Shown: positions 25,366-33,752 of the stretch, in pieces | Layout: each line of letters starts with the position of its first letter | Position numbering within the stretch: position 1 is the first letter of the stretch | Source of the DNA: Roseibacillus persicicus | GTDB taxonomy: Bacteria; Verrucomicrobiota; Verrucomicrobiia; Verrucomicrobiales; Akkermansiaceae | Assembly: GCF_014651675.1 (NCBI RefSeq) | Contig: NZ_BMXI01000023.1 | Coordinates: forward strand, 1-64,000 | Direction of reading: 5' to 3' | Length of the DNA: 64,000 nt | Notes under the pieces: model-generated | Told to the model about the DNA's origin: nothing | The model's database searches: none | Seen by the model: only the letters and a program-made list of their open reading frames with translations | Position numbers and translations under genes: made by a program

Positions 25366-28053
25366 CTACTCGGCATCGAGGGCGGCATGAAGCTCCCGCA
25401 GTTGCTTCAGCTTCTCCAACCAAGTCGCGTGACGATCTTTTTCCACCGCCACGACTTCAGGTTTGGCATTTTCCACAAACTTGGGATTCTGCAGCTTTTT
25501 CAGAGACTTTTCGACCTCTTTCTCCACCTTCGAGATTTCTTTGGAAAGGCGGTTCTTTTCAGCATCGACGTCAATCAGTCCATCCAGAGGAAGGACGAAC
25601 TCGCCCGCATTGGTCACCGCAGTTGGAGTTCCTTTGTTGACGACAAAGTCTTGATCGATTTCGACCTTCTCGGCACCGACCAGCAACGCCAGCACATCGG
25701 CTTCTTCCGCCAGCCAGTCGACCGCGTTTTTCACCACGAAGCGCACGTCCTTGCGCGTTGCGAGTTGGTATTCGGCCTTCAAGTTGCGCAAGCGACCGGC
25801 GACCTCGTAGACCACTTCCGCCCGCGAGACTCTGTCGGGAACATCTGCCAGAAGAGGTTCGCCCGGCAGAACCTCGTTCATCAAAAAGACTCCCTTGTCC
25901 ACGTAGCCCATGCGCGAGGAGAGTTCCTCGGTAAGGTGCGGCATGAAGGGGTGCAAGGCTTGCAGATAGCGCTGCATGATTTGGTCGAAGACCGCCAGCG
26001 TGACCGCCTTGGACTCCGAACCATCATCAGCTCGCAGATCTTTCTTAACCGCTTCCAGGAAACGGTCACAGAACTCACTCCAGAGGAATTCATAGAGCAG
26101 CGATCCCAACTCATTGAAGCGATATTCGCTATAGGCCAACGTGAGGTTCTCGGCCATTCGATCGCACTTTTGCAAGACGTCCAGGTGATAGGGTCGCAGC
26201 TTGGACACCTCAGGGAGGGACTGCGCGACCGTTCCGCCAGCCATCAACCGCAAGCGGCAGGCATTGTAGAGCTTGTTGGCAAAGTTGCGCCCCTCTTCCA
26301 CCAACGATTCGTCGAAACGGACATCGGAACCCACTGGTGCGGTTCGTAGCAAGCCAAAGCGCAAGCCGTCCGCCCCATACTTGTCCATCAGGTCGATCGG
26401 GTCGGGCGAGTTACCAAGAGACTTGCTCATCTTGCGCCCCTTGATGTCGCGAATGATAGAAGTGAAAAAGACATTGCGGAAAGGCAACTCCCCCTTGAAG
26501 TGAAAACCAGCCATCACCATCCGGGCGACCCAGAAGAAGATGATATCCGGGCCCGTCACCAAGTCGTTGGTCGGGTAGAATTTTTTCAATTCAGGACTTT
26601 CCTCACCCAACTTGGTCATGGTCGCAAAAGGCCACAACCAGGAGCTGAACCATGTGTCCAGCACATCGTCATCGCGAACCCACTCGCCCTCAGACGGAGC
26701 CTCTTCTCCCACGTGAATTTGCCCCGACTCCATATCGGCCAATGTCAGGGACTCGGCGTCTTTAAGTTGAGCCACTTGTTCGGCGCGGTACCACACCGGG
26801 ATGCGGTGTCCCCACCAGAGCTGGCGCGAGATGCACCAGTCCTGGATGTTCTCCAGCCAGTGCGCATAGGTCTTGGCCCAGCGCTCGGGTCGGTAGGAGA
26901 TATCGCCATCTGCCACTGCGGCCTTGGCCTCGTCCACCGCAGGATACTTGAGAAACCATTGCATGGAAATCCGAGGCTCAATAGGCACATCCGCCCGCTC
27001 GGAATATCCGACATTGTTCTCGTATTCCTCCACTTTCAGGAGCAGTCCCATCTCCTCCAACTTGGCCGCAGCCTTGCGGCGGGCAACGAAGCGGTCAAGA
27101 CCGTCGAACTCCGGCATATCCGGCAGATTCATCGTCCCATCGGGATGGAGGGTATCGATGATCTCCAAATTGTTTCGAACCCCGATCTCGAAGTCAGCCT
27201 TGTCGTGGGCAGGCGTAATCTTGAGCGCGCCAGTTCCAAACTCCGGGTCGACATGCTCATCAGCGATGACTGGAATTTCAGCTTCGGGGAAAGGACGACG
27301 CACGGTGCGACCGACATATTTGCCCCAACGTTCGTCCTTGGGAGTCACCGCCACGGCCACATCGCCCATCAGAGTTTCGGGTCGGGTTGTCGCGATCTCA
27401 ATGAACTCCCCGGGAGCGTCCACCACCTCATACTTCATGTAAAAGAGCTTGGAACGCTGGGCCTTCATGATGACTTCTTCATCCGATAGGGCGGTCAAAG
27501 AAACCGGACACCAGTTCACCATACGCTTGCCTCGGTAGATGAGCCCCTGTTTGAAAAGCTCGCTGAAGACGTGGCTCACCCACTCGGAGTAATCCTCATC
27601 CATGGTGAAGCGCTCGCGGCTCCAATCGCAAGAGCAACCCAAGCGCTTGAGCTGTTTGATAATGATTCCCCCGTGCTTTTCCTTCCAATTCCACACGCGC
27701 TCGAGAAAGGCCTCGCGCCCCAAGTCACGCCTGGTGGTGCCCTCCTCGTCACGAATCTGACGTTCCACTTTCGTCTGGGTCGCAATGCCAGCGTGATCGG
27801 TCCCGGGCAACCAGAGCACTTCCTTCCCCTCCTGCCGCGCCCGACGCGCCAAGACATCCTGGATAGTGTTGTTGAGCACGTGGCCCAAGTGAAGAATTCC
27901 CGTTACATTGGGTGGTGGAATGACGATCGAATACCCCTCTTTTTCAGAATGAGGGTCGGCGGTGAAGCACCCTTGCTCCAGCCATGCTTCATACCAGCGC
28001 TTTTCGACCTCCTGCGGCTCATAGGCTTTGGACAATTCCATTTCGTCAGACAT
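25366..28053 (-). CDS. valS: Valyl-tRNA synthetase
   Basis: 895 residues, typical length. Class I signatures: the HIGH box as GILHLGH after PPNVT near residue 50 and KMSKS at 541-545 (GRKMSKSLGNSPDPIDLMDK). The editing domain (ETLMGDVAVAV, ITPAHDKADFEIG), the anticodon-binding domain and a C-terminal coiled coil (DAEKNRLSKEISKVEKEVEK) typical of ValS are all present. It attaches valine to tRNA-Val and edits threonine. The 87-bp upstream gap shows no obvious T-box. Downstream is the CxxC membrane protein. Confidence 0.98.
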   Translation of the reverse strand: MSDEMELSKAYEPQEVEKRWYEAWLEQGCFTADPHSEKEGYSIVIPPPNVTGILHLGHVLNNTIQDVLARRARQEGKEVLWLPGTDHAGIATQTKVERQIRDEEGTTRRDLGREAFLERVWNWKEKHGGIIIKQLKRLGCSCDWSRERFTMDEDYSEWVSHVFSELFKQGLIYRGKRMVNWCPVSLTALSDEEVIMKAQRSKLFYMKYEVVDAPGEFIEIATTRPETLMGDVAVAVTPKDERWGKYVGRTVRRPFPEAEIPVIADEHVDPEFGTGALKITPAHDKADFEIGVRNNLEIIDTLHPDGTMNLPDMPEFDGLDRFVARRKAAAKLEEMGLLLKVEEYENNVGYSERADVPIEPRISMQWFLKYPAVDEAKAAVADGDISYRPERWAKTYAHWLENIQDWCISRQLWWGHRIPVWYRAEQVAQLKDAESLTLADMESGQIHVGEEAPSEGEWVRDDDVLDTWFSSWLWPFATMTKLGEESPELKKFYPTNDLVTGPDIIFFWVARMVMAGFHFKGELPFRNVFFTSIIRDIKGRKMSKSLGNSPDPIDLMDKYGADGLRFGLLRTAPVGSDVRFDESLVEEGRNFANKLYNACRLRLMAGGTVAQSLPEVSKLRPYHLDVLQKCDRMAENLTLAYSEYRFNELGSLLYEFLWSEFCDRFLEAVKKDLRADDGSESKAVTLAVFDQIMQRYLQALHPFMPHLTEELSSRMGYVDKGVFLMNEVLPGEPLLADVPDRVSRAEVVYEVAGRLRNLKAEYQLATRKDVRFVVKNAVDWLAEEADVLALLVGAEKVEIDQDFVVNKGTPTAVTNAGEFVLPLDGLIDVDAEKNRLSKEISKVEKEVEKSLKKLQNPKFVENAKPEVVAVEKDRHATWLEKLKQLRELHAALDAE

Positions 28054-28140
28054 CGCGCCTGCAATGCCTCAAAGGAGCCGGTTTGTAAATAGTGGCGAGC
28101 GATTTGCCGCGACTTGCAAGGGGGCCGCAGCCGCCACCCT

Positions 28141-29214
28141 CTACTCCGAAGACGGCAGAACCCACTCGGAAGCAACGTATTCCTGAATCTGGAACTCATC
28201 CTCGCGGAAACCTTTGGCGTTCGTTAGCCGGACCGTCGCCCGCAAGTAGTCTTTCCGTTCTCCAATCAAACGACCGTAGTTCAACTCTTTGCGCAAAGCC
28301 TCATCAATCGCATCACCCCGGGTGCAATAGGCCCACACGAAGTCCACCTTGTTCGGAGAAAGAATCTGATACCAAGAGAATAGGCGCTCATCACTGCGAG
28401 CATCGAAATGAGGCTCTTTGGCCAACCAACAACGCATCAGCACGGGCTGGGTCAAGGTCTGGCCCGGCAGCTCGATAACGGGTATGTCGGAGCGTGCTTC
28501 GGTGGCATCGACATCCATCAACACCTCACCCTCATCCCGGACGAAGTAGGCTCTAAAGTCGTGAAAGTCCTTCTTTTGCCCCATCAAAACCATGAATCCC
28601 GCATCGCCCGAAGACCCGTAGTCCCAAACCAGATCCGTTGGCACGCTGGTATCGAAGGCCACCCATTCTCCGGCACGTTCCAGTTGAACCAAGCGCTCGG
28701 CTTGCTCGGGACTGCGCACCAATGGCGAAACTTCCTCCAGAGTGAAACCCTCCTGGCTGACCGTTTCGAGAGTATTGAGACCGATTTCAAAGGCCTCGCC
28801 CGGATTCTTGATAAACCAATCTTCCGCTTCAACCTGACCCGCTCCACTCAGGACATCGAAATCCAGACCCATTCCGCTATTCCCGGATGCCGTCTTGCCA
28901 CGCTTGCCACCGCTCACGATCATCAGGCCCACCAGAACCACGGGTATGGCCAGACCGAGAATCGCCCACAACATCCACGGACTCCCTTTGCGTCGCTTTT
29001 CCTTGGAGCCCCAATCCTCCTCCTTGGTGCCCTCGCTGCCGGCATTCTTCAAGGTCTCTACCTGCTCGCGCACGTTGATCGGCCGGAGCTCTTCCGTCGA
29101 TTGCATTTCACGCAAGAGCTGCTGCCGCTTCAGATAGAGCGTCTCACGATTGGAATTGCTTTTACTAACGCGACGCCCCTCGGGCAGGTTGGATGGATTT
29201 TCTGGTTCACTCAT
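28141..29214 (-). CDS. Hypothetical single-pass membrane protein, paralogue of the upstream gene
   Basis: 357 residues. A polar, charged N-terminus of about 85 residues, one membrane helix (PWMLWAILGLAIPVVLVGLM), then a soluble, presumably periplasmic domain. That domain is similar in order to the gene just upstream: 'VWDYGSSGDAGFMVLMGQK' against VVWDGGKSGPVEAVFVKV, and 'LRATVRLTNAKGFREDEFQI' against RRATVELEWVQDPVTGEE. It starts seven bases after that gene, so they form a tandem paralogous operon. ATG 29214 is used because upstream residues overlap the neighbour. No known domain recognised. Confidence 0.75.
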   Translation of the reverse strand: MSEPENPSNLPEGRRVSKSNSNRETLYLKRQQLLREMQSTEELRPINVREQVETLKNAGSEGTKEEDWGSKEKRRKGSPWMLWAILGLAIPVVLVGLMIVSGGKRGKTASGNSGMGLDFDVLSGAGQVEAEDWFIKNPGEAFEIGLNTLETVSQEGFTLEEVSPLVRSPEQAERLVQLERAGEWVAFDTSVPTDLVWDYGSSGDAGFMVLMGQKKDFHDFRAYFVRDEGEVLMDVDATEARSDIPVIELPGQTLTQPVLMRCWLAKEPHFDARSDERLFSWYQILSPNKVDFVWAYCTRGDAIDEALRKELNYGRLIGERKDYLRATVRLTNAKGFREDEFQIQEYVASEWVLPSSE

Positions 29215-29221
29215 AGTGACT

Positions 29222-30457
29222 CTATTCTTCGGTGGACTCCCCTGATGCGGCATTTTCCACATCCAAGCTACGCCAATGTTCGGACAAAAGCTTCTGAATT
29301 ACCATTCTTTCTTCACCGGTAACGGGGTCTTGGACCCACTCCAGCTCCACGGTTGCACGCCGCAGTTCCTCGGGGTCTCTGGACCACAACTCGGAATAGC
29401 CCTCGCTCTGGCCTTCGCGGTCGGCAAAAAGGTGCACGAAATCGGAAACAATTCCATCCGTCCCCTCCAGGAGGATAGCCTGACTCGCTTCCCGACGACG
29501 CCGCTCCCGATTGCGGTAGGGTGGCTGAATTCTGACTTTGAGCCACTGGCTGAAATCCGAGCCTTCCCCTTCGGAAACCTTTTCCACATAAACCCGAAAG
29601 ACCCCTTTCCTGGTGCCTCCGATTCTTTGCCGGAAGACGGTCCAGCTTTCCGTGGAGTAACGGGCGAAATGCTCCCAATCGACTACCCAAGAGTCATCAA
29701 CCTTCACAAAGACAGCCTCGACCGGACCACTCTTTCCCCCATCCCAAACCACCTCGACGAAACCGGGACTTTCCTCGAATGCGACATTCCAAAAAGTCGG
29801 GTTCCCCTTCAAATCCGAGGCCGAGAACTTGCGTGAATTCTCCTTGAAGTAACGAGTCATCTTTCGGTCGAGCTGATTGGCCTTCAGGGCGAACTCCGCC
29901 ATCTGACTCGTCGAACGCGCTTCGAGGAAATTGCGGAACGTTCTCGTGATGAGGGGATACTCCTGTTTGTAAAACTCTCTCTCCTCCCCGGACAGCCGCT
30001 CTTCAACCGTTGGAGCATTCTTGTTGTTGGCTGCAAACTGCTTTTGCAAATTGGATACCACAAAGAGGACCAAAGCCACCGCGCCCAGCCACAAGATCCC
30101 CCAGCCCAAGTAGACTTTGACCGCAGGCTGATTCTTCTTCTTGAGCCGTTTGCGTCGCTCACCCCGCTCCCGCTGGACGTCCTCGATATCCTTGGTAGGC
30201 ACGACGGGTTCTGGAATCTTTTCCACGCTGCCGAATTGCTCCGCTCCCCCCTTGGGCTTGAGCGCAATATTCCGCTGGATCGCATTCGACGAGGAGGCAG
30301 GAAGCACAGGCGATGGCGCCAAGACCTTTTGCTCGACCTTCTTTGGCAGCTCAAACTTCCCCTGACATTCGGAACAACTCGCGAAGCCATCCCCTGTAGC
30401 AGCAGACGGCCCCCCGCAGTCCGGACAAATGAAGATGCCCCTCGCCTTATCAATCAT
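29222..30457 (-). CDS. Zinc-ribbon membrane protein, hypothetical
   Basis: 411 residues. The N-terminus has a zinc-ribbon-like set (CPDCGG and CSECQG, spaced about 17 residues), then a linker rich in Pro/Ser/Lys, a basic stretch (RGERRKRLKKKNQ), one membrane helix (YLGWGILWLGAVALVLFVVS) and a soluble C-terminal domain of about 240 residues shared with the downstream paralogue. The architecture suggests a cytoplasmic metal-binding sensor domain joined to an external domain; the function is unknown. It lies upstream of its paralogue with a seven-base gap and 50 bp after the Hsp70 gene. Confidence 0.75.
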   Translation of the reverse strand: MIDKARGIFICPDCGGPSAATGDGFASCSECQGKFELPKKVEQKVLAPSPVLPASSSNAIQRNIALKPKGGAEQFGSVEKIPEPVVPTKDIEDVQRERGERRKRLKKKNQPAVKVYLGWGILWLGAVALVLFVVSNLQKQFAANNKNAPTVEERLSGEEREFYKQEYPLITRTFRNFLEARSTSQMAEFALKANQLDRKMTRYFKENSRKFSASDLKGNPTFWNVAFEESPGFVEVVWDGGKSGPVEAVFVKVDDSWVVDWEHFARYSTESWTVFRQRIGGTRKGVFRVYVEKVSEGEGSDFSQWLKVRIQPPYRNRERRRREASQAILLEGTDGIVSDFVHLFADREGQSEGYSELWSRDPEELRRATVELEWVQDPVTGEERMVIQKLLSEHWRSLDVENAASGESTEE

Positions 30458-30507
30458 TGGGAAAAAGTCTCTCTTACTCCTTCCTTCGCTGCAAGCCTTG
30501 AGAGCCC

Positions 30508-32214
30508 CTACTGCCCCATCATGGCACGTTCGACGACCAAAGCGGCCAACTCCTCGGTGGCTTGGTCCAATTCTTCCACCGCAGCCTTCAAGAGCGGTCC
30601 GCTCTGTTGCTCGGCCCCCAGCTGTTCACGGACCTTCGTCTCAGCCTCTCTCACCTTCTCCAAATCATCCGCAGACAAAGCCTCACCCAGCTCGGCCAAA
30701 GCCGGAACCAAAGCCCCCAAGAGCTCTTCCGCCTTCAGCTTGGCTTCCACAAACACCCGCGCGCTCATATCGGCAAAGGCATGGTCGACACTCTCCGAGA
30801 CCATCTGCTCGACCCGAGCATCAGCCACATCCACGGCGGAACTTTCGATGGTCAAGACAGTGTCTTTCCCCGTCGCGGTATCCCGGGCCAAAACCTCCAA
30901 CAAACCACTGGCATCCAGCGAAAACTGCACCCCGACCCGGGCCTGCCCCTTGGCCGCCGCTTCGAAGGGGACCTCGACCATCCCCAGTTCCCAATTGTCT
31001 TTCGCCAACTCGCGCTCGCCCTGCAAGATTCGGATCCGCATCGCCGTCTGACCAGCCACCGCATTGGTGAACATTTCGCCGGCCTTGCAGGGAATGGTGG
31101 TGTTGCGCGGGATGAGCACATTCATCAATCCGCCAACGGTCTCAATCCCCAAACTCAGGGGGGTGACATCCAACAAAACCACCTCCCGAACTGCCCCGCT
31201 GATGATTCCCGCTTGAATCGCGGCACCTAGCCCCACCGTCTCATCCGGGTCCACGCCCTCAACCGCAGACCGCCCGAAGATGGTCTCCACGCGAGCTTTG
31301 ACCGCCGGAACCCGGGTGCTGCCACCCGCCAGCACTACCGCTTCAATCTCTTCAGGCCGCACCCCGGCATCGGACATCGCACGCCGACAACACGCTTCTG
31401 TTTTTTTCAAGAAAGACTCAATACTCGCTTCGAAATCCTTTCTGCGAATCACCTTCTCCACCCCTTGCCCGAGCAAGAACGGGACTCGAAAGACCGCCTC
31501 CTCGTCCTCACTGAGCGCAAATTTGACTCGCTCGGCCTCTTCCAAAACTCGCCCGCGCTCTCCTTCGTCCAGTTCATCCAGCCTGACCCCGGCGGCTTTC
31601 ACAATCGCCTCGTCAAAATCGTCACCCCCCAGGCGCGTGTCCCCGGCAGTCGCGAGAACCTCAAATTGTCCGGACCGGATTTCCAGAATCGATACATCGA
31701 AAGTCCCCCCGCCCAAATCGTAAACCACTACCCTCTTGTCCTCCCCCAGCTTGTCCAGACCGTAGGCCAAGGCCGCCGCAGTCGGCTCACTGAGCAAACG
31801 CACAACCTCCAGGCCCGCCAGTTCACCCGCCCGATGGGTTGCTCCCCGCTGCCCTTCGTTGAAGTAGGCGGGGACCGTTATCACCGCCTTCTTCACCTCG
31901 ACGCCCAGGCGTTCTGACGCAATCTCTTTCAACTCCTTTAGAATCTCGGCACTCACCTCTTCAGGACTCCGCCCTCCCACCGTCTGCGAGGTGCCCATCA
32001 GTCTTTTCACACTGGTCACCACGCCCCCCATTCCGCGACGACGCTTGGCACGAATTCCCACCTCGACTTCTCCCTCACCGCCATACCAAACCGCGCTCGG
32101 GGTCAAGCGGCTGCCGGCGGAATCGGCCAGCAAGATGGGAAAACCCGACTCCACTACACCTACCGCCGAATTGGTTGTTCCCAAGTCGATTCCTAAAATC
32201 ACCTCAATGCTCAT
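30508..32214 (-). CDS. Hsp70-family chaperone, HscA-like
   Basis: 568 residues, shorter than DnaK (about 640). The nucleotide-binding domain opens with 'ILGIDLGTTNSAVGVVESG' and has VVYDLGGGTFDVSILEI and 'AVVLAGGSTRVPAVK'; the substrate-binding domain begins 'LLDVTPLSLGIETVGGLMN'; the lid is short. It is co-located with a J-domain protein (13 bp upstream) and an IscA/ErpA-type protein, the arrangement of Fe-S assembly chaperones, so an HscA-like role handing clusters from a scaffold to targets is likely. iscS and iscU are not in the window. ATG 32214 gives the canonical N-terminus. Confidence 0.9.
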   Translation of the reverse strand: MSIEVILGIDLGTTNSAVGVVESGFPILLADSAGSRLTPSAVWYGGEGEVEVGIRAKRRRGMGGVVTSVKRLMGTSQTVGGRSPEEVSAEILKELKEIASERLGVEVKKAVITVPAYFNEGQRGATHRAGELAGLEVVRLLSEPTAAALAYGLDKLGEDKRVVVYDLGGGTFDVSILEIRSGQFEVLATAGDTRLGGDDFDEAIVKAAGVRLDELDEGERGRVLEEAERVKFALSEDEEAVFRVPFLLGQGVEKVIRRKDFEASIESFLKKTEACCRRAMSDAGVRPEEIEAVVLAGGSTRVPAVKARVETIFGRSAVEGVDPDETVGLGAAIQAGIISGAVREVVLLDVTPLSLGIETVGGLMNVLIPRNTTIPCKAGEMFTNAVAGQTAMRIRILQGERELAKDNWELGMVEVPFEAAAKGQARVGVQFSLDASGLLEVLARDTATGKDTVLTIESSAVDVADARVEQMVSESVDHAFADMSARVFVEAKLKAEELLGALVPALAELGEALSADDLEKVREAETKVREQLGAEQQSGPLLKAAVEELDQATEELAALVVERAMMGQ

Positions 32215-32227
32215 ATCAAAAAAATTC

Positions 32228-32788
32228 CTAAACCAGTCCCTCCCACAACTTCCCATAGCAGCTCTGCAACTGCGCCTTCCACTTGCGCAAGAAACCCAAT
32301 TCCCCGCGAACCCGGAGCGCTTCCTCGAACTCCCCCAGACGAGCCTGGCCCTCCAGTTTCGAGAAAGAAGCGGTCACCCTTTCCTTCCAATCATTGACTT
32401 CTTGCAAAAGCTCTTCCACCCGCGACTTCCACGCGAACCCCTCCTTCTGCCACAGGGCTTTTCCCAGAGCCGAACTCACCGCGCCCCCTTTGCCCAACCA
32501 GTCATCGACGCCTGCCAGCACCTCACTGACCCGGGCAAACATCCCGCCCACCTCCTCCGAGACCGCTCCCGAGTGAGCCACCGCGACCTCGTGCACCCGT
32601 AACCATTGCTCCAGACGCTGGTAGTCATCCCGCAAGCCATCATAAGCTTCCCGAAGGCGCTCGAACTGACCGCGCTCTCCCCCCGCATCCGGATGAGCTC
32701 CCTCGCTCGCCACTCGAAAGGCCGCTTCAACCTCCGCTGACGCCACCGCCAGTTGGACCGGGATCCCCAGCACTTCCCAATGGTTCAT
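32228..32788 (-). CDS. J-domain co-chaperone, HscB/DnaJ-like
   Basis: 186 residues. The N-terminal 70 residues form a diverged J domain: MNHWEVLGIPVQL, the HPD tripeptide in EGAHPDAGGERGQFERLREA, and a following helix. The rest is a helical, charged domain like the target-binding part of HscB. It would stimulate the ATPase of the adjacent Hsp70. Its ATG overlaps the stop of the IscA-type gene by four bases (ATGA), which indicates translational coupling. ATG 32788 is used because the nine residues upstream are not conserved. Confidence 0.85.
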   Translation of the reverse strand: MNHWEVLGIPVQLAVASAEVEAAFRVASEGAHPDAGGERGQFERLREAYDGLRDDYQRLEQWLRVHEVAVAHSGAVSEEVGGMFARVSEVLAGVDDWLGKGGAVSSALGKALWQKEGFAWKSRVEELLQEVNDWKERVTASFSKLEGQARLGEFEEALRVRGELGFLRKWKAQLQSCYGKLWEGLV

Positions 32789-33144
32789 GCCGCAAAACTT
32801 TCCCCACAGGAACAAGTCACCAGCGCATTGGGATTCTGCACCTTGAAGCCACCCTGCTGCAAATCATCGGAGTAGTCCAATTCACTCCCACTGACAAAGA
32901 GCGCGCTCTTGGGGTCGATCACCACCTTCACGCCATTGCTCTCCACCAGAACGTCGCGATCTCTGGGACCATCGACCAAATCCATCTGATATTGAAGGCC
33001 ACTACAACCGCCTCCCACCACCGCTATCTTTAAAGCACCCTGCTCCCGTCCTTGCTTTTCCAACAATGAACGCAAATGGGAGGAGGCTCCATCGAGAACC
33101 TTCACCAGCTTTTCATTCCCAACCGTATACTTGACCGTTGCCAC
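32785..33144 (-). CDS. IscA/ErpA-type iron-sulfur carrier (HesB family)
   Basis: 119 residues. Three conserved cysteines of A-type carriers: C47 in VVGGGCSGLQY and C111/C113 in ALVTCSCGESF. A-type proteins receive Fe-S clusters from the scaffold and pass them to apo-enzymes. It is the first gene of the operon with the J-domain protein and Hsp70. The 170-bp region separating it from the divergent rpsU gene contains the promoters of both. Confidence 0.95.
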   Translation of the reverse strand: MATVKYTVGNEKLVKVLDGASSHLRSLLEKQGREQGALKIAVVGGGCSGLQYQMDLVDGPRDRDVLVESNGVKVVIDPKSALFVSGSELDYSDDLQQGGFKVQNPNALVTCSCGESFAA

Positions 33145-33314
33145 GGCGGGATACTAGCGCAATCGCACCGCCCCACAACCCCTGACCGTGCTTTGCGAGC
33201 GAAGAAAAGACGTTTTTAAGCGCCACGACTTGAAAATAGTTGTCGAAAGAAGCAAATTACCCTCTTGACGTCCAGCGTCAGGGCCCCTAGCCTCCGCGCC
33301 CCTAAGAAAAACTG

Positions 33315-33569
33315 ATGGCAACTATGGCAAACGATAATTTCCGCGGAGTCGAGATGAAAAAAGGAGAGCCCGTCGACCGTGCTCTCAAGCGACTCAAAAC
33401 CAAGCTCGATACCGAGGGAATCTTGGAGGAGATGCGTCGCCGTCGTGCTTTCGAGACTCCTACTCAGAAGTTCCAACGCAAGCTCCGCACCGCTTCCAAG
33501 CGTAACAAAGTGCGTTGGCAATACTCCAGCCGCACTCCTGAGAAGGAAGGCGAAACCAGCGAAGATTAA
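33315..33569 (+). CDS. rpsU: 30S ribosomal protein bS21
   Basis: 84 residues: VEMKKGEPVDRALKRLKTKL then 'LEEMRRRRAFETPTQKFQRK', the basic bS21 signature. A short acidic tail (EKEGETSED) is an unusual addition. bS21 sits near the anti-Shine-Dalgarno end of 16S rRNA and helps initiation. ATG 33315 or ATG 33324 could be the start. Single-gene unit with a strong terminator at 33597. Confidence 0.96.
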   Translation: MATMANDNFRGVEMKKGEPVDRALKRLKTKLDTEGILEEMRRRRAFETPTQKFQRKLRTASKRNKVRWQYSSRTPEKEGETSED

Positions 33570-33596
33570 TTTTCTTCCAAAATCAATTTTTCAAAG

Positions 33597-33621
33597 AGGC
33601 GTCCAATCGGACGCCTTTTTT
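33597..33621 (+). terminator. Rho-independent terminator of rpsU
   Basis: Perfect 8-bp stem AGGCGTCC / GGACGCCT, loop AATC, then TTTTT. Confidence 0.95.
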
Positions 33622-33697
33622 GTGGGTAGTTGACTCGCTCCAAGCAGGACCTCAAGAACACTTGTGAACCCGACCGCCAATGTCCAAGCAAAGAAGA

Positions 33698-33716
33698 AGC
33701 TGCGGCAAGCGCAGCT
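33698..33716 (-). terminator. Hairpin downstream of the ABC exporter gene
   Basis: Perfect 7-bp stem AGCTGCG / CGCAGCT with a 5-base loop. On the minus strand it is followed by a pyrimidine-rich stretch (CTTCTTCTTTG), so it may end the ABC transporter transcript. The T tract is broken, hence modest confidence. Confidence 0.45.
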
Positions 33717-33752
33717 ATCTGATGGACACAAAGCGCCCCGCCCCCGCCGGCA

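Noticed and set aside
26500-27489. 329-codon open frame opposite valS
   Set aside because: Antisense to the conserved synthetase; no recognisable protein.
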